Assembly (NCBI RefSeq): GCF_008370325.1
Contig: NZ_VNIP01000007.1
Span: 1 to 64,000, forward strand
Source: Martinezella tropici
Lineage (GTDB): Bacteria > Pseudomonadota > Alphaproteobacteria > Rhizobiales > Rhizobiaceae
DNA: 64,000 nucleotides
Direction of reading: 5' to 3'
A program made the position numbers and the translations under genes. Positions 46,470-57,804 of this stretch are shown one piece after another. The notes under the pieces are model-generated. The model saw nothing but the letters and a program-made list of their open reading frames with translations, ran no database searches and was not told where the DNA came from. Every line of letters starts with the position of its first letter. Position 1 is the stretch's first letter.

Positions 46470-48608
46470 TTATTCGGCCGCGTCGTCCTTCTTCTTGTCG
46501 GCAGGGATTTCCTGGCCGGTCGCCTGGTCGACGACCTTCATGGACAGGCGAACCTTGCCGCGCTCGTCGAAGCCGAGCAGCTTGACCCAGACCTTGTCGC
46601 CTTCCTTGACGACGTCCTGCGTCTTGGCAACGCGCTCGGAAGCGAGCTGCGAGATGTGGACGAGGCCGTCGCGGGCGCCGAAGAAGTTGACGAAGGCACC
46701 GAAGTCGGCGGTCTTGACGACCGTGCCTTCGTAGATCTGGCCGACTTCCGGTTCTGCGACGATCGAGTGGATCCACTTGCGGGCCGCTTCGATTTCCTTG
46801 CCGGACGAAGAGGCGATCTTGACGGTGCCGTCGTCTTCGATGTTGATCTTGGCACCGGTCTTTTCGACGATTTCGCGGATGACCTTGCCGCCCGAGCCGA
46901 TGACTTCACGGATCTTGTCGACCGGGATGTTCATCACTTCGATGCGCGGTGCGAATTCGCCGAGCTGGCCACGGCTTTCGGTGATTGCCTTGGACATTTC
47001 GCCGAGGATGTGGGCACGACCGCCCTGTGCCTGGCCGAGAGCGACCTTCATGATCTCTTCGGTGATGCCGGCGATCTTGATGTCCATCTGCAGCGAGGTG
47101 ATGCCGTCGGCAGTGCCGGCGACCTTGAAGTCCATGTCGCCGAGGTGATCTTCGTCACCCAGAATGTCGGAAAGAACGGCGAAGCGATCGCCTTCCAGGA
47201 TCAGACCCATGGCGATGCCGGCAACGGGCTTGGCCAGCGGAACGCCGGCGTCCATCAGAGCGAGCGAGGTGCCGCAAACCGTTGCCATCGAGGACGAGCC
47301 GTTGGACTCGGTGATCTCGGAAACGACACGCAGCGTGTAGGGGAACTGTTCCGCCGTCGGCAGCATCGGGCGGATAGCGCGCCATGCGAGCTTGCCGTGA
47401 CCGATTTCGCGACGACCCGGGGAACCCATGCGGCCGGTTTCGCCAACCGAGTAGGGAGGGAAGTTGTAATGGAGCAGGAAACGCTCCTTGTACATGCCCG
47501 TCAGGCTGTCGACATACTGTTCGTCTTCGCCGGTGCCAAGCGTGGCGACGACGATTGCCTGCGTTTCACCGCGGGTAAACAGCGCCGAACCGTGCGTGCG
47601 CGGCAGGAGGCCGACTTCCGAGACGATCGGACGAACCGTCTGCAGGTCGCGGCCGTCGATGCGGCTGGACGTGTCGAGAATGTTCCAGCGAACGATCTTA
47701 GCCTGCAGGTGCTTGAAGATGGCGCCGACTTCTTCGGCCGTGTACTTGGCTTCGCCTTCCTCGGGCAGGAAATGTGCCTTCACCTTGGCCTTGACGGCGT
47801 CGACGGCAGCATAGCGATCGGCCTTCTGAGTGATCTTGTAGGCGTCGCGCAGTTCGGCCTCGGCAAGGCCGAGCATTTCCTTCTCGAGCTCGGAATAGTC
47901 TTCCGGCTGGAAGTCGCGCGGTTCCTTGGCGGCGACTTCGGCGAGCTTGATGATCGCGTCGATCACAGGCTGGAAGCCGCGATGACCGAACATGACGGCG
48001 CCAAGCATGACGTCTTCAGGCAGTTCCTTGGCTTCGGATTCGACCATCAGAACGGCGTCCTGCGTCCCGGCGACGACGAGGTCGAGGCTCGATTCGTCCA
48101 TCTCGTCGAGATGCGGGTTCAGCACATATTCGCCGTTGATGTAGCCGACGCGAGCGCCGCCGACCGGACCCATGAAGGGAACGCCCGAGAGCGTCAGGGC
48201 TGCGGAGGTGGCAACCATCGACAGGATGTCGGGATTGTTTTCGAGGTCATGCTGGATGACCGTGACGACGACCTGCGTGTCGTTCTTGTAGCCTTCCGGG
48301 AAAAGCGGGCGGATCGGGCGGTCGATCAGGCGGGAAACGAGGGTTTCGTTTTCGCTCGGACGGCCCTCGCGCTTGAAGTAGCCGCCGGGGATCTTGCCGG
48401 CTGCGTAGGTCTTTTCCTGGTAGTTGACGGTGAGCGGGAAGAAGTCCTGGCCCGGCTTCGGCGCCTTGGCGGAAACCACGGTCGCGAGCACGACGGTCTC
48501 GCCATAGGTGGCGACGACGGCGCCGTCGGCCTGGCGGGCGATCTTGCCGGTTTCGAGCTTCAGCGGGCGGCCTGCCCACTCGATTTCGACGGTATGGATA
48601 TCGAACAT
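46470..48608 (-). CDS. pnp: Polyribonucleotide nucleotidyltransferase
   Basis: A 712-residue PNPase: two RNase PH domains (first about 1-140, second about 300-550 with the phosphate site [20 protein letters not shown]), a KH domain ([15 protein letters not shown], about 568-582) and a C-terminal S1 domain ([20 protein letters not shown]). It degrades RNA from the 3' end with phosphate. ATG 48608 with AAGGA upstream; the frame is open further upstream but out of family. Confidence 0.97.
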   Translation of the reverse strand: MFDIHTVEIEWAGRPLKLETGKIARQADGAVVATYGETVVLATVVSAKAPKPGQDFFPLTVNYQEKTYAAGKIPGGYFKREGRPSENETLVSRLIDRPIRPLFPEGYKNDTQVVVTVIQHDLENNPDILSMVATSAALTLSGVPFMGPVGGARVGYINGEYVLNPHLDEMDESSLDLVVAGTQDAVLMVESEAKELPEDVMLGAVMFGHRGFQPVIDAIIKLAEVAAKEPRDFQPEDYSELEKEMLGLAEAELRDAYKITQKADRYAAVDAVKAKVKAHFLPEEGEAKYTAEEVGAIFKHLQAKIVRWNILDTSSRIDGRDLQTVRPIVSEVGLLPRTHGSALFTRGETQAIVVATLGTGEDEQYVDSLTGMYKERFLLHYNFPPYSVGETGRMGSPGRREIGHGKLAWRAIRPMLPTAEQFPYTLRVVSEITESNGSSSMATVCGTSLALMDAGVPLAKPVAGIAMGLILEGDRFAVLSDILGDEDHLGDMDFKVAGTADGITSLQMDIKIAGITEEIMKVALGQAQGGRAHILGEMSKAITESRGQLGEFAPRIEVMNIPVDKIREVIGSGGKVIREIVEKTGAKINIEDDGTVKIASSSGKEIEAARKWIHSIVAEPEVGQIYEGTVVKTADFGAFVNFFGARDGLVHISQLASERVAKTQDVVKEGDKVWVKLLGFDERGKVRLSMKVVDQATGQEIPADKKKDDAAE

Positions 48609-48727
48609 ATCTTGTCCTTGCACTATGCGGGAAAAGGCGCCGTCGCCGACGAGTTCGGCAGGGCGCATCTTCAACCGCACGAAATGTGACGCATCACGGG
48701 CAAGACAACGAGAGGCTTTCGAAGATC

Positions 48728-48749
48728 GGCCGAAGCATGAAGCTTCGGC
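48728..48749 (-). promoter_or_regulatory. Hairpin in the pnp leader
   Basis: GCCGAAGC / GCTTCGGC with a short ATGA loop, about 120 bases upstream of pnp in the 325-base rpsO-pnp gap. In E. coli the pnp leader has a stem cut by RNase III as part of autoregulation; this stem is in the corresponding place. The rest of the gap has no gene. Confidence 0.4.
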
Positions 48750-48895
48750 TGAAAGCATCCGGCAATCCTGCCCCATGACAGGTCAACGGTTGTTGTTGGC
48801 AGCACCGGCCCATCCGGCCTGCCGTCGGCTTCGCTTCGCACCGACATAAGGTGCGAGGGAAACAGTCTCGAGGGTTTCATACCCCTCATAAGCAA

Positions 48896-48925
48896 CCGGC
48901 GGACGTTCAGCAGAACGCCCGCCGG
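48896..48925 (-). terminator. Hairpin after rpsO
   Basis: CCGGCGGGCGTTC / GAACGTCCGCCGG on the minus strand with a TGCT loop, eight bases after the rpsO stop, followed by TTGCTT. The weak T run suggests partial termination with read-through into pnp. Confidence 0.7.
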
Positions 48926-48933
48926 AGATTCTG

Positions 48934-49203
48934 TTAGCGGCGGATACCGAGGCTGGTGATCAGCTTGGTATAACGGCCTTCGTCCTTCTTCTTGAGATAA
49001 TCAAGAAGCGAGCGCCGGCTGGAAACCATCGTCAGAAGGCCACGACGGGAGTGGTTGTCCTTCTTGTGGTCCTTGAAGTGTTCCGTGAGGTTGTTGATGC
49101 GCTCGGTCAGGATCGCAACCTGGACTTCCGGAGAACCGGTGTCGCCTTCGACGGTAGCGTATTCCTTGATCAGCGCAGCCTTGCGCTCAGCTGTGATCGA
49201 CAT
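48934..49203 (-). CDS. rpsO: 30S ribosomal protein S15
   Basis: An 89-residue protein with the S15 signature: [20 protein letters not shown], then [17 protein letters not shown] and [15 protein letters not shown]. It binds the central domain of 16S rRNA early in 30S assembly. ATG 49203 with AAAGGA upstream. It precedes pnp as in most proteobacteria. Confidence 0.97.
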   Translation of the reverse strand: MSITAERKAALIKEYATVEGDTGSPEVQVAILTERINNLTEHFKDHKKDNHSRRGLLTMVSSRRSLLDYLKKKDEGRYTKLITSLGIRR

Positions 49204-49367
49204 CGGATGGTCCTTTCTATGAGAGGAGATTGAAGTCGCCAAACGCCGGGATGTCGTCCAGCATTGGCCGCGAATGCAATCAGGCATGCCTGATGCTGGC
49301 GCTGCCTATAAACCAAATGAGCGTCAATGGAAAGAGGGGTTCACCTCCCAGCAGATTTCCCGACCGT

Positions 49368-50219
49368 TCAGCGCCCCGCCATGGCGTCGCGGATCATGGC
49401 ATCGTAACCTTCCGGGTCCTGTAGCATGGCGAAATGGCTGGCGTCCTTCAGAATGACGAGCTTAGCGCCCGGAATCTCCTTCGCCATCACCTGCGTGTGA
49501 TCGAGCTTGACCGCCTCGTCATGGTCGCCGATGGCAAGCGTCACCGGCACCGTGATCTTTCCAAGGTCGACGGCGGTCCATGCCGGCTGCGTCGCCCACA
49601 TCTGCGAGATCTGGTTGACAAAGGCATCATACTCGTTAGGCGTCGGCGACAGCTTCTTGTAATACTCGCCGGCGGCATTGATGTAGTCATTGAAGGTCTT
49701 GTTGCTCATGACGTCGGGCTTCACGCCGTCGGTCGTGACATTGGCCGCCTGGGCGATCACGCGGGTCAGCTTTTCGGGATGTTTCATCGCCATGTCGATG
49801 CCGATGATGCCGCCATCAGACCATCCGACCAGCGTCACCTTGCCGATCTTCAGGTAGTCGAGCAGCGCGGCGTAATCCGAAGTCATCAGGTCGTAGCCGA
49901 AAGGCTGTTCGCTGCGCGTCGAGCGGCCATGCCCGCGGCTGTCGGCAACGATGACGAGATGATCCCTGGCGAAATCGGCAACCTGAGCGCCCCAGACATC
50001 GGCATTTCCGAGGCCGCCATGGATGAAGAGGATCGGGTCGCCCGCACCATATTCGGCATAATACATCTTGATGTCGTTGACATCGGCCATGCCGCTCGTT
50101 TTCGGCTGCAGCATTGGCGGAAATGGCGGTAGCCCGGCCCACCGCTCGGCGGATTGGGCGTTTGCAACTGTCAGAAACAGGGAAAAGAATGCAAGTATTC
50201 CGAATGCAACTCTGCGCAT
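49368..50219 (-). CDS. Exported alpha/beta hydrolase
   Basis: A 283-residue protein with a signal peptide (cleavage near ANA/QSA at residue 21-24). Its alpha/beta hydrolase fold has the oxyanion HGGLGNADVW region, nucleophile Ser in VGWSDGGIIG, acid Asp in IGDHDEAV and His in LKDASHFAM. It is a periplasmic esterase or lactonase-like enzyme; the substrate is unknown. It is inserted between truB and rpsO, which are adjacent in many genomes, on the same strand. ATG 50219 has AAGGGGG upstream. Confidence 0.87.
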   Translation of the reverse strand: MRRVAFGILAFFSLFLTVANAQSAERWAGLPPFPPMLQPKTSGMADVNDIKMYYAEYGAGDPILFIHGGLGNADVWGAQVADFARDHLVIVADSRGHGRSTRSEQPFGYDLMTSDYAALLDYLKIGKVTLVGWSDGGIIGIDMAMKHPEKLTRVIAQAANVTTDGVKPDVMSNKTFNDYINAAGEYYKKLSPTPNEYDAFVNQISQMWATQPAWTAVDLGKITVPVTLAIGDHDEAVKLDHTQVMAKEIPGAKLVILKDASHFAMLQDPEGYDAMIRDAMAGR

Positions 50220-50312
50220 GTTTGCCCCCTTTGAACGGGCCATGGATGGCCCGTTGGGGAGCATATCGCATCGCCATTGCCCCGCAATAGCGCTATTTCT
50301 GGCTGAATTTAA

Positions 50313-51245
50313 CTAGCCGAACACGCGCTTTGGGCGGAATTCGCCCTGACCGATCTCGCCGATTGCGATCAGCTTGCCACGCGCCGTGGCATAGGCCTCG
50401 GTTTCGGCAACCGGCGCGTCGCGGCCGCGTACCAGGATCGGGTTGCCCATCTTCAGGCGATGCGCCTGATCGTCGCTGATGACAAGATGCGGCAGCGAAG
50501 AAAGAGCCTCGGCCGTATCGATCAGCAGCGCATCGAGGGCTGCAAGCCGCTCGTCAGCATCCTCGATCTCTTCCAGCGCCACCAGATCGGCAAGCGGTAC
50601 CATCGCCTCTTCGGCAAAGGGCGCGACGAAGCTGCGGCGCAGGCCGGAAATATGGCCGTAGCAGCCGAGATCGCGGCCGAAATCGCGGGCAAGTGCGCGT
50701 ACATAGGTGCCCTTGCCGCACTCGACTTCGAAATGCGCCGTGTTGGCGTCCGGGCAGGCGAGCAGCGTCAGGCGGAAAATCTCGACTTCGCGCGAGGGGA
50801 TCTCAACTGTTTCGCCCTCGCGGGCGAGATCGTAGGCGCGTTCGCCGGATATCTTGATGGCGGAGAACTGCGGTGGGACTTGCTGGATGACGCCGGTATA
50901 GTTCGGCAGCAGCGCACGGATGTCCTCTTCGCTCGGGCGCTTGTCGGAGCTGGCGGTCACCTCGCCCTCGAGATCGTCGGAAGCGCGTTCCTCACCCCAG
51001 GTTACGGTGAATTCATAGATCTTGCGGCCGTCCATGACGTAGGGGACCGTCTTGGTGGCGTCGCCGAGCGCGATCGGCAGCATGCCGGATGCGAGTGGAT
51101 CGAGCGTGCCGGCATGGCCGGCCTTCTGCGCCTTGAACAGCCACTTGATCTTGGAAACGGCTTCCGTCGAGCCGAAATCAACCGGCTTGTCGAGGATGAG
51201 CCAGCCGGAAATCGGGCGGCCCTTGGGCTTGCGTGGTTTGGACAT
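50313..51245 (-). CDS. truB: tRNA pseudouridine-55 synthase
   Basis: A 310-residue enzyme that makes pseudouridine at position 55 of tRNA. Catalytic Asp49 lies in [14 protein letters not shown]; the [20 protein letters not shown] and [15 protein letters not shown] segments are characteristic. It follows rbfA by 12 bases. Confidence 0.96.
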   Translation of the reverse strand: MSKPRKPKGRPISGWLILDKPVDFGSTEAVSKIKWLFKAQKAGHAGTLDPLASGMLPIALGDATKTVPYVMDGRKIYEFTVTWGEERASDDLEGEVTASSDKRPSEEDIRALLPNYTGVIQQVPPQFSAIKISGERAYDLAREGETVEIPSREVEIFRLTLLACPDANTAHFEVECGKGTYVRALARDFGRDLGCYGHISGLRRSFVAPFAEEAMVPLADLVALEEIEDADERLAALDALLIDTAEALSSLPHLVISDDQAHRLKMGNPILVRGRDAPVAETEAYATARGKLIAIGEIGQGEFRPKRVFG

Positions 51246-51257
51246 TCTCTGTCTCTG

Positions 51258-51665
51258 TTATTGATCTTTATCGTTATCGTCTTCGAGATCGCGGCTGACC
51301 TCGGGCGAGCGCAGCAGTTCGTCGATCTTCTTGTAATTGTCGAAGCTCGTATCGTCGCGGAAGCGAACTTCCGGCATGTACTTCATCTGGCGAAGCTGCG
51401 GACCGAGGCGGCCGCGGATGTACTTGGCATGGCGGTTCAGCGCCTCGATGACGGCGCCGTGGTTGGTGACGCCGAGCGGGGTCACGAAGGCGGTGGCGAT
51501 CTTCAGATCCGGCGACATGCGCACTTCGGAAATGGAGATCACGGTGCGCTCGATCAGGTCGTCGCGCACTTCGCCGCGCTGCAGAACCTGCGTGATCGCT
51601 GAGCGCACCTGCTCGCCGACGCGAAGCATGCGCTGCGAAGGCGCGGAAGAAGTTGGTTTGGTCAT
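51258..51665 (-). CDS. rbfA: Ribosome-binding factor A
   Basis: A 135-residue KH-fold 30S maturation factor: [19 protein letters not shown] at the start, [19 protein letters not shown], and [19 protein letters not shown]. It acts on the 5' end of 16S rRNA and is cold-shock linked. A terminator separates it from infB, so it probably has its own promoter with truB. Confidence 0.95.
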   Translation of the reverse strand: MTKPTSSAPSQRMLRVGEQVRSAITQVLQRGEVRDDLIERTVISISEVRMSPDLKIATAFVTPLGVTNHGAVIEALNRHAKYIRGRLGPQLRQMKYMPEVRFRDDTSFDNYKKIDELLRSPEVSRDLEDDNDKDQ

Positions 51666-51807
51666 GGTTGTTCCGTTAGCAGCGTCCCTTGGACGCGATA
51701 AAGCGGGTCAAATGACTCGATCCGGCGCAAAGGTCAAGGCTGGACAGGTTTCTCGGCCCGCCAGAAGCCGAGAATCCTTGCGAAAGCGGCGTCCTGCTCG
51801 TAATGCG

Positions 51808-51845
51808 CAAAAGAAAACCGCCGGTTCGGGCCGGCGGTCTTGATC
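51808..51845 (-). terminator. Intrinsic terminator of infB
   Basis: On the minus strand ACCGCCGG / CCGGCGGT with a 6-base loop followed by TTTCTTTT. It lies 21-60 bases past the infB stop and splits the classic nusA-infB-rbfA-truB series into two units. Confidence 0.88.
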
Positions 51846-51866
51846 TCTAGCAAATCGAAAGCGCGC

Positions 51867-54581
51867 TTACAGCGTACGGGTGATATGCTCGACGCGGAAG
51901 CACTCGATGGTGTCGCCGGCGCGGATATCTTCGTAGTTCTCGAAGGCCATGCCGCATTCCTGGCCGACATTGACTTCCGAAACTTCGTCCTTGAAGCGCT
52001 TGAGCGTCTTGAGCTTGCCTTCGTGGATGACGACGTTGTCGCGCACCAGGCGAACGCCGACGCCACGCTCGACCTTGCCTTCGGTGACACGGCAACCTGC
52101 GACCTTGCCGACCTTCGTGATGTTGAACACCTCGAGGATCTCGGCATTGCCGAGGAAGGTTTCGCGACGCTCCGGAGAGAGCAGGCCCGACATCGCCGCC
52201 TTCACGTCATCCACCAGGTCGTAGATGATGTTGTAGTAGCGGATTTCGATGCCCTGACGCTCGGCAAACTGACGTGCCTGCGCGTTGGCGCGGACGTTGA
52301 AGCCGATGATCGCCGCATTGGAAGCTTCCGCCAGCGAGACATCCGACTCGGTGATGCCGCCTGCGCCCGAATGGACGATGCGGGCACGAACTTCGTCGGT
52401 GCCGAGCTTGTCGAGAGCGCCGGCAATGGCTTCGATCGAGCCCTGCACGTCGCCCTTGATGACCAGCGGGAATTCCTTCACGCCGACAGCCTGAAGCTGG
52501 GTCATCATCTGCTCGAGCGAGCCGCGCTGACCCGACAGGCGGGCAGCCGCCTTGTCGCGGGTGAGGCGCTGGCGATATTCGGAGATCTCGCGGGCACGGC
52601 TCTCGCTTTCGACGACGGCGAACTTGTCGCCGGCCTGCGGTGCGCCGGAAAGGCCGAGCAGTTCGACCGGCATGGCCGGGCCTGCTTCCTTCACATGCTC
52701 ACCCTTGTCGTTGACGAGCGCACGGACACGGCCCCACTGGTCGCCGGCAACGACGATCTGGCCGGGACGCAGCGTACCCTTCTGCACGAGCACGGTGGCG
52801 ACCGAGCCACGGCCGCGATCGAGCTGAGCTTCGATGACGGTGCCTTCGGCCGTACGGTTCGGATTGGCCTTGAGGTCAAGGATTTCCGCCTGCAGCAGAA
52901 TGGCTTCCAGCAGCTTGTCGAGGTTGGTGCGGTTCTTCGCGGAGACTTCCACGTCGAGAACTTCACCGCCCATCGATTCGACGAAGACTTCATGCTGCAG
53001 CAGTTCCGTGCGGACTTTCTGCGGATTGGCTTCGTGCTTGTCGATCTTGTTGATCGCGACGATGATCGGAACACCCGCCGCCTTGGCGTGGTTGATCGAT
53101 TCGATCGTCTGCGGCATCACGCTGTCGTCGGCCGCAACCACCAGGATGGCGATGTCGGTCGCCTGGGCACCGCGGGCACGCATTGCCGTGAAGGCGGCGT
53201 GGCCGGGGGTGTCGATGAAGGTGATCTTCTGGCCATTCTGCTCGACCTGATAGGCGCCGATGTGCTGGGTGATGCCACCGGCTTCGCCGGCCACCACGTT
53301 CGCATGGCGGATGGCATCGAGCAGCGAGGTCTTGCCGTGGTCGACGTGACCCATGATGGTGACGACGGGCGGACGGGAAACCAGCTCGCCTTCCTCGTCG
53401 GCAACGTTGAAGATGCCCTGTTCGACGTCGGATTCCGAAACGCGCTTGACCGTATGGCCGAATTCGCTGGCAATCAGCTCGGCCAGATCGGCGTCGATGA
53501 CGTCGCCCGGCTTCATCATCTGACCTTCCTTCATCAGGAACTTGATGACGTCGACCGCGCGCTCGGACATGCGCTGCGACAGTTCCTGAATGGTGATGGT
53601 CTCCGGCAGGACGACTTCACGCGAGATCTTTTCGCGCGTTTCCTGCATCTGGCTGCGGCGGAACTTCTCCTGGCGGCGGCGCATGGCGGAAAGCGAGCGA
53701 CCGCGGGCGGAGCCGTCCTCGTCGACATTGGCCGTCGTGACCGTCAACTTGCCGCGGCGACGTTCGTCCTCGGTCTTCGGACGCGTGGTAACCGGCTTTG
53801 CCGGCTCAGGGCGCGTGACCTTGCCGCGGGCCGGAGCGCCACGGGGCGGGCCGCGATCGCTCTCTTCTTCATTGACGCGACGGCGGTTGGCCGGTGCCTC
53901 GCCGGCAGGAGCGCCAGGGCGCGCCGGCTGAGGGGCCGCATCCGGACGACGCGCAACGACGGGAGCCGCAGGCGCCTGGACCGCCGGCTTCGGCGCTTCC
54001 ACCGGTGCGGGGGTCTCGACCTTGGCTTCGGCAGCGCGGGCAGCCTCTTCGGCGGCGCGACGGGCAGCTTCGGCCTGTTCGGCGATGCGGCGTGCCTCGT
54101 CTTCCTGACGGCGGCGCGCTTCTTCCTCTGCACGGCGCACGGCATCCGCGGCATCGCGGGCCTGGGCGTCGGCAAGTGCGCGACGGCGCGCATCCATTTC
54201 ATCGGCGGACAGATGGTTCAGAACCACTGGGCGCGACGAGCGTTCCTGCTGCGGGCGTTGCTGATTACCCTGGTTGGGCTGTCCCGGCCGCTGTTGCTGG
54301 CCACCAGGCTGATGAATGCGCGGAGCCGGCTGCGGCGGGCGCGGCGGCTGCGGCGTGGGTTCCGCGACGCGCGTCACCGATGGCGCAGCTGTCGTCGGCG
54401 TGATTGGCTTTTCGTCTTCAGGACGCAGCGGGCGGCGCTTGCGGGTCTCGACCACGACCGCCTTGGTGCGACCGCGGCCCATGTCCTGGCGCACGGTGCC
54501 CTGGTTTACGCCTGAAGGCTTCAAGGTGAGGGTCTTCTTACCCGAAACACTCAGCGTCTTGTCGTCTTGATTGTCGGTCAT
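51867..54581 (-). CDS. infB: Translation initiation factor IF-2
   Basis: A 904-residue GTPase that places fMet-tRNA on the 30S subunit. Residues 1-300 are a long charged Pro/Ala/Arg/Glu-rich region with a helical stretch (about 130-190), longer than in many bacteria. IF2N-type helices at about 325-400 precede the GTPase, with G1 GHVDHGKTS (411-419), DTPGHAAF (G3) and NKID (G4). Domains II to IV follow. The N-terminal extension is typical of alphaproteobacteria. Confidence 0.97.
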   Translation of the reverse strand: MTDNQDDKTLSVSGKKTLTLKPSGVNQGTVRQDMGRGRTKAVVVETRKRRPLRPEDEKPITPTTAAPSVTRVAEPTPQPPRPPQPAPRIHQPGGQQQRPGQPNQGNQQRPQQERSSRPVVLNHLSADEMDARRRALADAQARDAADAVRRAEEEARRRQEDEARRIAEQAEAARRAAEEAARAAEAKVETPAPVEAPKPAVQAPAAPVVARRPDAAPQPARPGAPAGEAPANRRRVNEEESDRGPPRGAPARGKVTRPEPAKPVTTRPKTEDERRRGKLTVTTANVDEDGSARGRSLSAMRRRQEKFRRSQMQETREKISREVVLPETITIQELSQRMSERAVDVIKFLMKEGQMMKPGDVIDADLAELIASEFGHTVKRVSESDVEQGIFNVADEEGELVSRPPVVTIMGHVDHGKTSLLDAIRHANVVAGEAGGITQHIGAYQVEQNGQKITFIDTPGHAAFTAMRARGAQATDIAILVVAADDSVMPQTIESINHAKAAGVPIIVAINKIDKHEANPQKVRTELLQHEVFVESMGGEVLDVEVSAKNRTNLDKLLEAILLQAEILDLKANPNRTAEGTVIEAQLDRGRGSVATVLVQKGTLRPGQIVVAGDQWGRVRALVNDKGEHVKEAGPAMPVELLGLSGAPQAGDKFAVVESESRAREISEYRQRLTRDKAAARLSGQRGSLEQMMTQLQAVGVKEFPLVIKGDVQGSIEAIAGALDKLGTDEVRARIVHSGAGGITESDVSLAEASNAAIIGFNVRANAQARQFAERQGIEIRYYNIIYDLVDDVKAAMSGLLSPERRETFLGNAEILEVFNITKVGKVAGCRVTEGKVERGVGVRLVRDNVVIHEGKLKTLKRFKDEVSEVNVGQECGMAFENYEDIRAGDTIECFRVEHITRTL

Positions 54582-54682
54582 TCCGTTCCTGTTCCTTCGG
54601 ACAGGGCTCGGAAACGTCCGTCAGACCCTGTCGTTCAATGCATGTACCTTAATGAGGCGTCCGGCAGAGGCCGGTGACCGCG

Positions 54683-55375
54683 TCATTGTTTTCGCCGGCC
54701 AGCGCCGCCCGTTGCCCGGGACTGACCGCCGTTGCGGTACCGTTCGAGCAGGTTTGCGCGCTTCACTACACCCTCACCCGCCTGCCCTGCAAGCGCTGCG
54801 GCATGGATAAAAGCATTCTGGCCCATCAGTTCTTCCATTTCCGCCTCCGTGAAGACACGGAAGGAGGGTATTTCCTTTTCGGTTTCCATACCGAGATGCC
54901 AGGCCTTTCGTGCCTGGTCGATCTTGCGGACGCCATCGGCGGCGGCGGCGATCGCATGGAACACGGCAATTGCCGAACCGTTGCGAACGGCGCCATCAAC
55001 TTTTGATGACCCGCTGACGAACCGGCCCGCCTTGCGCGCCATGTGCATCATCCCGGCCAGTTGCGCCAGGAGAAGGCGGTCGACGATGGCACCGAGATCG
55101 GCCGGTGCCGTCACCTCCGCCTTCAAGGCGCGGGAAAACAGTTTCTTTGCCACTGCCTTGTCCACCAGCGCCCGGTCGACCTTGACCCAGCAGCCGCGTC
55201 CCGGCAGTTGCCGCTTCAGATCGGGAACAACGGTCCCGTCGGGAGCGGCGACGAAGCGGATCAACTCATCGGGCGATCCGCTTTCGCGTGTCACGATGCA
55301 CATGCGGCCGTTTGCGCCGTCATCGCCGAGACCATCGTCCTCGACCGGTGCGCTGGGGCCTTCGGTGATCGTCAT
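54683..55375 (-). CDS. YlxR/DUF448 RNA-binding protein with L7Ae-like C-terminal part
   Basis: A 230-residue protein. The N-terminal part is YlxR (RMCIVTRESGSPDELIRFV, then LPGRGCWVKVDRALVDKAV). Residues about 105-190 (LLLAQLAGMMHMARKAGRFVSG) resemble an L7Ae/L30e RNA-binding fold. YlxR proteins lie next to nusA-infB and bind RNA or RNase P in some species. It overlaps the nusA stop by four bases, so the two are coupled. Confidence 0.9.
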   Translation of the reverse strand: MTITEGPSAPVEDDGLGDDGANGRMCIVTRESGSPDELIRFVAAPDGTVVPDLKRQLPGRGCWVKVDRALVDKAVAKKLFSRALKAEVTAPADLGAIVDRLLLAQLAGMMHMARKAGRFVSGSSKVDGAVRNGSAIAVFHAIAAAADGVRKIDQARKAWHLGMETEKEIPSFRVFTEAEMEELMGQNAFIHAAALAGQAGEGVVKRANLLERYRNGGQSRATGGAGRRKQ

Positions 55376-56976
55376 GCTTGTTGCTCGGTCTCATCCTCCG
55401 CGACCTCTTCGGTCTCAGCGGCGAGATCGGCCTCGGTGATCCAGCCGGCCAGCAGGCGGGCCTGCACGACCATCTGTTCGGCTTCGACGCGCGAGACTTC
55501 GAGCTTGGAGAACAGGCCCTCGAACTTCTTCGTTTCGCCGTTCTTGCGCTCGCTCCAGCCGACGAGATCGTCGGCGGCGCAGCCGGCGAAGTCCTCGATC
55601 GTCTTGATGCCGTCCTCGCCGAGAGCGACCATCATCTGTGCGGTCATGCCGTTGATCTGACGCAGCTCGTCGGAGACGCCGAGCGCCTTGCGCTTCTCGT
55701 CCATCTCGGCTTCGAGCTTCTCGAGATATTCGCGGGCGCGGGTCTGGATTTCCTGGGCAGTGTCTTCGTCGAAACCATCGATCGAGGAGATTTCGTCGAG
55801 ATCGACATAGGCCAGTTCCTCGACGGCGGCAAAGCCTTCCGAGGCCAGAACCTGACCGACCATTTCGTCCACGTCGAGCGCGTCCATAAACAGGTTGGTG
55901 CGTTCGTTGAATTCCTTCTGGCGGCGTTCCGATTCCTCGGCTTCCGTCATGATGTCGATATCCCAGCCGGTCAGCTGCGAGGCGAGGCGGACATTCTGGC
56001 CGCGGCGGCCGATGGCGAGCGACAGCTGCTCGTCCGGAACCACGACTTCGATGCGCTCTGCGTCCTCGTCAAGAACGACCTTGGCGACTTCAGCGGGCTG
56101 CAGCGCGTTGACGACGAAGTTCGCCGGCTCGTTGGACCAGGGGATGATGTCGATCTTTTCGCCCTGCAATTCGCCGACGACGGCCTGAACGCGCGAACCG
56201 CGCATACCGACGCAGGCGCCGACCGGGTCGATCGACGAGTCGTTCGAGATGACGGCGATCTTGGCTCGCGAGCCCGGATCGCGGGCAACCGACTTCACCT
56301 GGATGATGCCGTCGTAGATCTCAGGCACTTCCATGGTGAAGAGCTTGACCATGAATTGCGGATGCGTGCGCGACAGGAAGATCTGCGGGCCGCGCTGCTC
56401 GCGACGGACGTCGTAGACATAGGCACGGACGCGGTCGCCGTAGCGGAAGTTCTCGCGCGGGATCATTTCGTCGCGGCGGATGATGCCTTCGCCACGGCCG
56501 AGATCGACGATGACGTTGCCGTATTCGACGCGCTTGACTGTGCCGTTGACGATTTCGCCGACGCGATCCTTGAATTCGTCGAACTGGCGGTCACGCTCGG
56601 CTTCGCGCACCTTCTGCACGATGACCTGCTTGGCCGACTGGGCGGCGATACGGCCGAAATCCATCGGCGGCAGCGGATCGGCGATGAAATCGCCGAGGGC
56701 TGCGTCCGGGTTGCGGTCGCGGGCCAGCTCCAGCGGGATCTGCGTGGAATAATCTTCGGCCTTTTCGACCACTTCGAGCAGGCGCTGAAGGCGAATCTCA
56801 CCCGTCTTCGGGTTGATGTCGGCGCGGATGTTCGATTCCGTGCCGTAACGCGAACGCGCGGCCTTCTGGATCGCGTCCGCCATTGCGGCAAGCACGATCT
56901 CGCGGTCGATGACCTTTTCGCGCGCCACTGCATCTGCGATCTGCAGAAGTTCTAGCCGGTTCGCACTGACTGCCAT
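55372..56976 (-). CDS. nusA: Transcription termination/antitermination factor NusA
   Basis: A 534-residue protein: N-terminal RNA polymerase-binding domain, S1 domain (about 135-200, [21 protein letters not shown]), two KH domains ([21 protein letters not shown] and [20 protein letters not shown]) and C-terminal helix-hairpin-helix repeats ending in an acidic tail. It controls pausing and termination. It is preceded by rimP with a 62-base gap. Confidence 0.97.
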   Translation of the reverse strand: MAVSANRLELLQIADAVAREKVIDREIVLAAMADAIQKAARSRYGTESNIRADINPKTGEIRLQRLLEVVEKAEDYSTQIPLELARDRNPDAALGDFIADPLPPMDFGRIAAQSAKQVIVQKVREAERDRQFDEFKDRVGEIVNGTVKRVEYGNVIVDLGRGEGIIRRDEMIPRENFRYGDRVRAYVYDVRREQRGPQIFLSRTHPQFMVKLFTMEVPEIYDGIIQVKSVARDPGSRAKIAVISNDSSIDPVGACVGMRGSRVQAVVGELQGEKIDIIPWSNEPANFVVNALQPAEVAKVVLDEDAERIEVVVPDEQLSLAIGRRGQNVRLASQLTGWDIDIMTEAEESERRQKEFNERTNLFMDALDVDEMVGQVLASEGFAAVEELAYVDLDEISSIDGFDEDTAQEIQTRAREYLEKLEAEMDEKRKALGVSDELRQINGMTAQMMVALGEDGIKTIEDFAGCAADDLVGWSERKNGETKKFEGLFSKLEVSRVEAEQMVVQARLLAGWITEADLAAETEEVAEDETEQQA

Positions 56977-57038
56977 TGTCTTTAGTCTCCGTCTTCCTGC
57001 CCTTGGGTTCCCGTTCCGTCAGGCGGTTCGTTGATCGG

Positions 57039-57644
57039 TTATTCTTCTTCGTCCGCTTCGTTCTGGTTCGCAGCCTCGGCTTTCGCCAGCTTGTCGGCGC
57101 GCAGCGCGTCGCGGATGAGATCATCCGTCAGGATCAGCTTGGCTTCGGCCAGCGTGCTGAACGGAATGGTCACCCTGGGCTCCTCGCCATAGGCAACCTG
57201 GTCGCGTTCGATCGTGAAGCCGTCGGCGTCGACGGCGGCGATCTTGCCGCGGAAACGCTTGCGGTTATCGACGAGGATCGACGTTTCGCACTTGATGATG
57301 TGGCCGATCCAGCGCTCGAAATCCGATTTCCGCACCATCGGGCGGTCGATACCCGGCGAAGACACTTCGAGATGATACGCCTTATCGATCGGATCTTCCA
57401 CATCAAGAACCGGCGAAATGGCCGTGGAGACCTCTTCGCAGTCCTCGACGGTCATGGTGCCGTCGTTGCGCTCGGTCATGACCTGCAGCGTCAGGCCGTT
57501 CTGGTTCAGGAGACGCACGCGCACCAGGCGAAAGCCCATGCCCACAAGGACGGGCTCGATGATGGCGGCAACGCGCTGATCAAGGCCGGTTTCGACGATC
57601 AGCCTGGGTTCATTGGTATTGTCTGCGTTTGTCACGTCCGACAA
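57039..57644 (-). CDS. rimP: Ribosome maturation factor RimP
   Basis: A 201-residue 30S assembly factor: [40 protein letters not shown] and [14 protein letters not shown] are family blocks. I place the start at TTG 57644 (GGAG seven bases upstream, giving a [13 protein letters not shown] start as in relatives) rather than at ATG 57671. First gene of rimP-nusA-ylxR-infB. Confidence 0.93.
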   Translation of the reverse strand: MSDVTNADNTNEPRLIVETGLDQRVAAIIEPVLVGMGFRLVRVRLLNQNGLTLQVMTERNDGTMTVEDCEEVSTAISPVLDVEDPIDKAYHLEVSSPGIDRPMVRKSDFERWIGHIIKCETSILVDNRKRFRGKIAAVDADGFTIERDQVAYGEEPRVTIPFSTLAEAKLILTDDLIRDALRADKLAKAEAANQNEADEEE

Positions 57645-57689
57645 GCATTCACTCCTGCATTGTTCATGCATTGGAAGATCGTGCTAATA

Positions 57690-57722
57690 AAAAAGAGCGG
57701 GTCCTTGCGGCCCACTCTTCAT
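57690..57722 (-). terminator. Intrinsic terminator between the transglycosylase gene and rimP
   Basis: On the minus strand AAGAGTGGGCC / GGACCCGCTCTT with one mismatch and a GCAA loop, followed by TTTTTTATT. It ends transcription coming from the transglycosylase gene and isolates the rimP operon. Confidence 0.85.
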
Positions 57723-57804
57723 CACACGATCAAGAATTTGAATGCGGATATAAGCCCGTTTCCGGCAAATTGCAAGGCATTCGCACTGAAACCTGCTCCG
57801 CTGC

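Noticed and set aside
46656..48689. 677-codon frame antisense to pnp
   Set aside because: Shadow frame with no motif; pnp is certain.
51734..51866. Peptide-like tail HYEQDAAFARILGFWRAEKP after infB
   Set aside because: It reads like protein but lies over the infB terminator and has no start of its own; treated as chance.
51840..54515. 891-codon frame antisense to infB
   Set aside because: Long only because infB is GC3-rich; no start signal or family.
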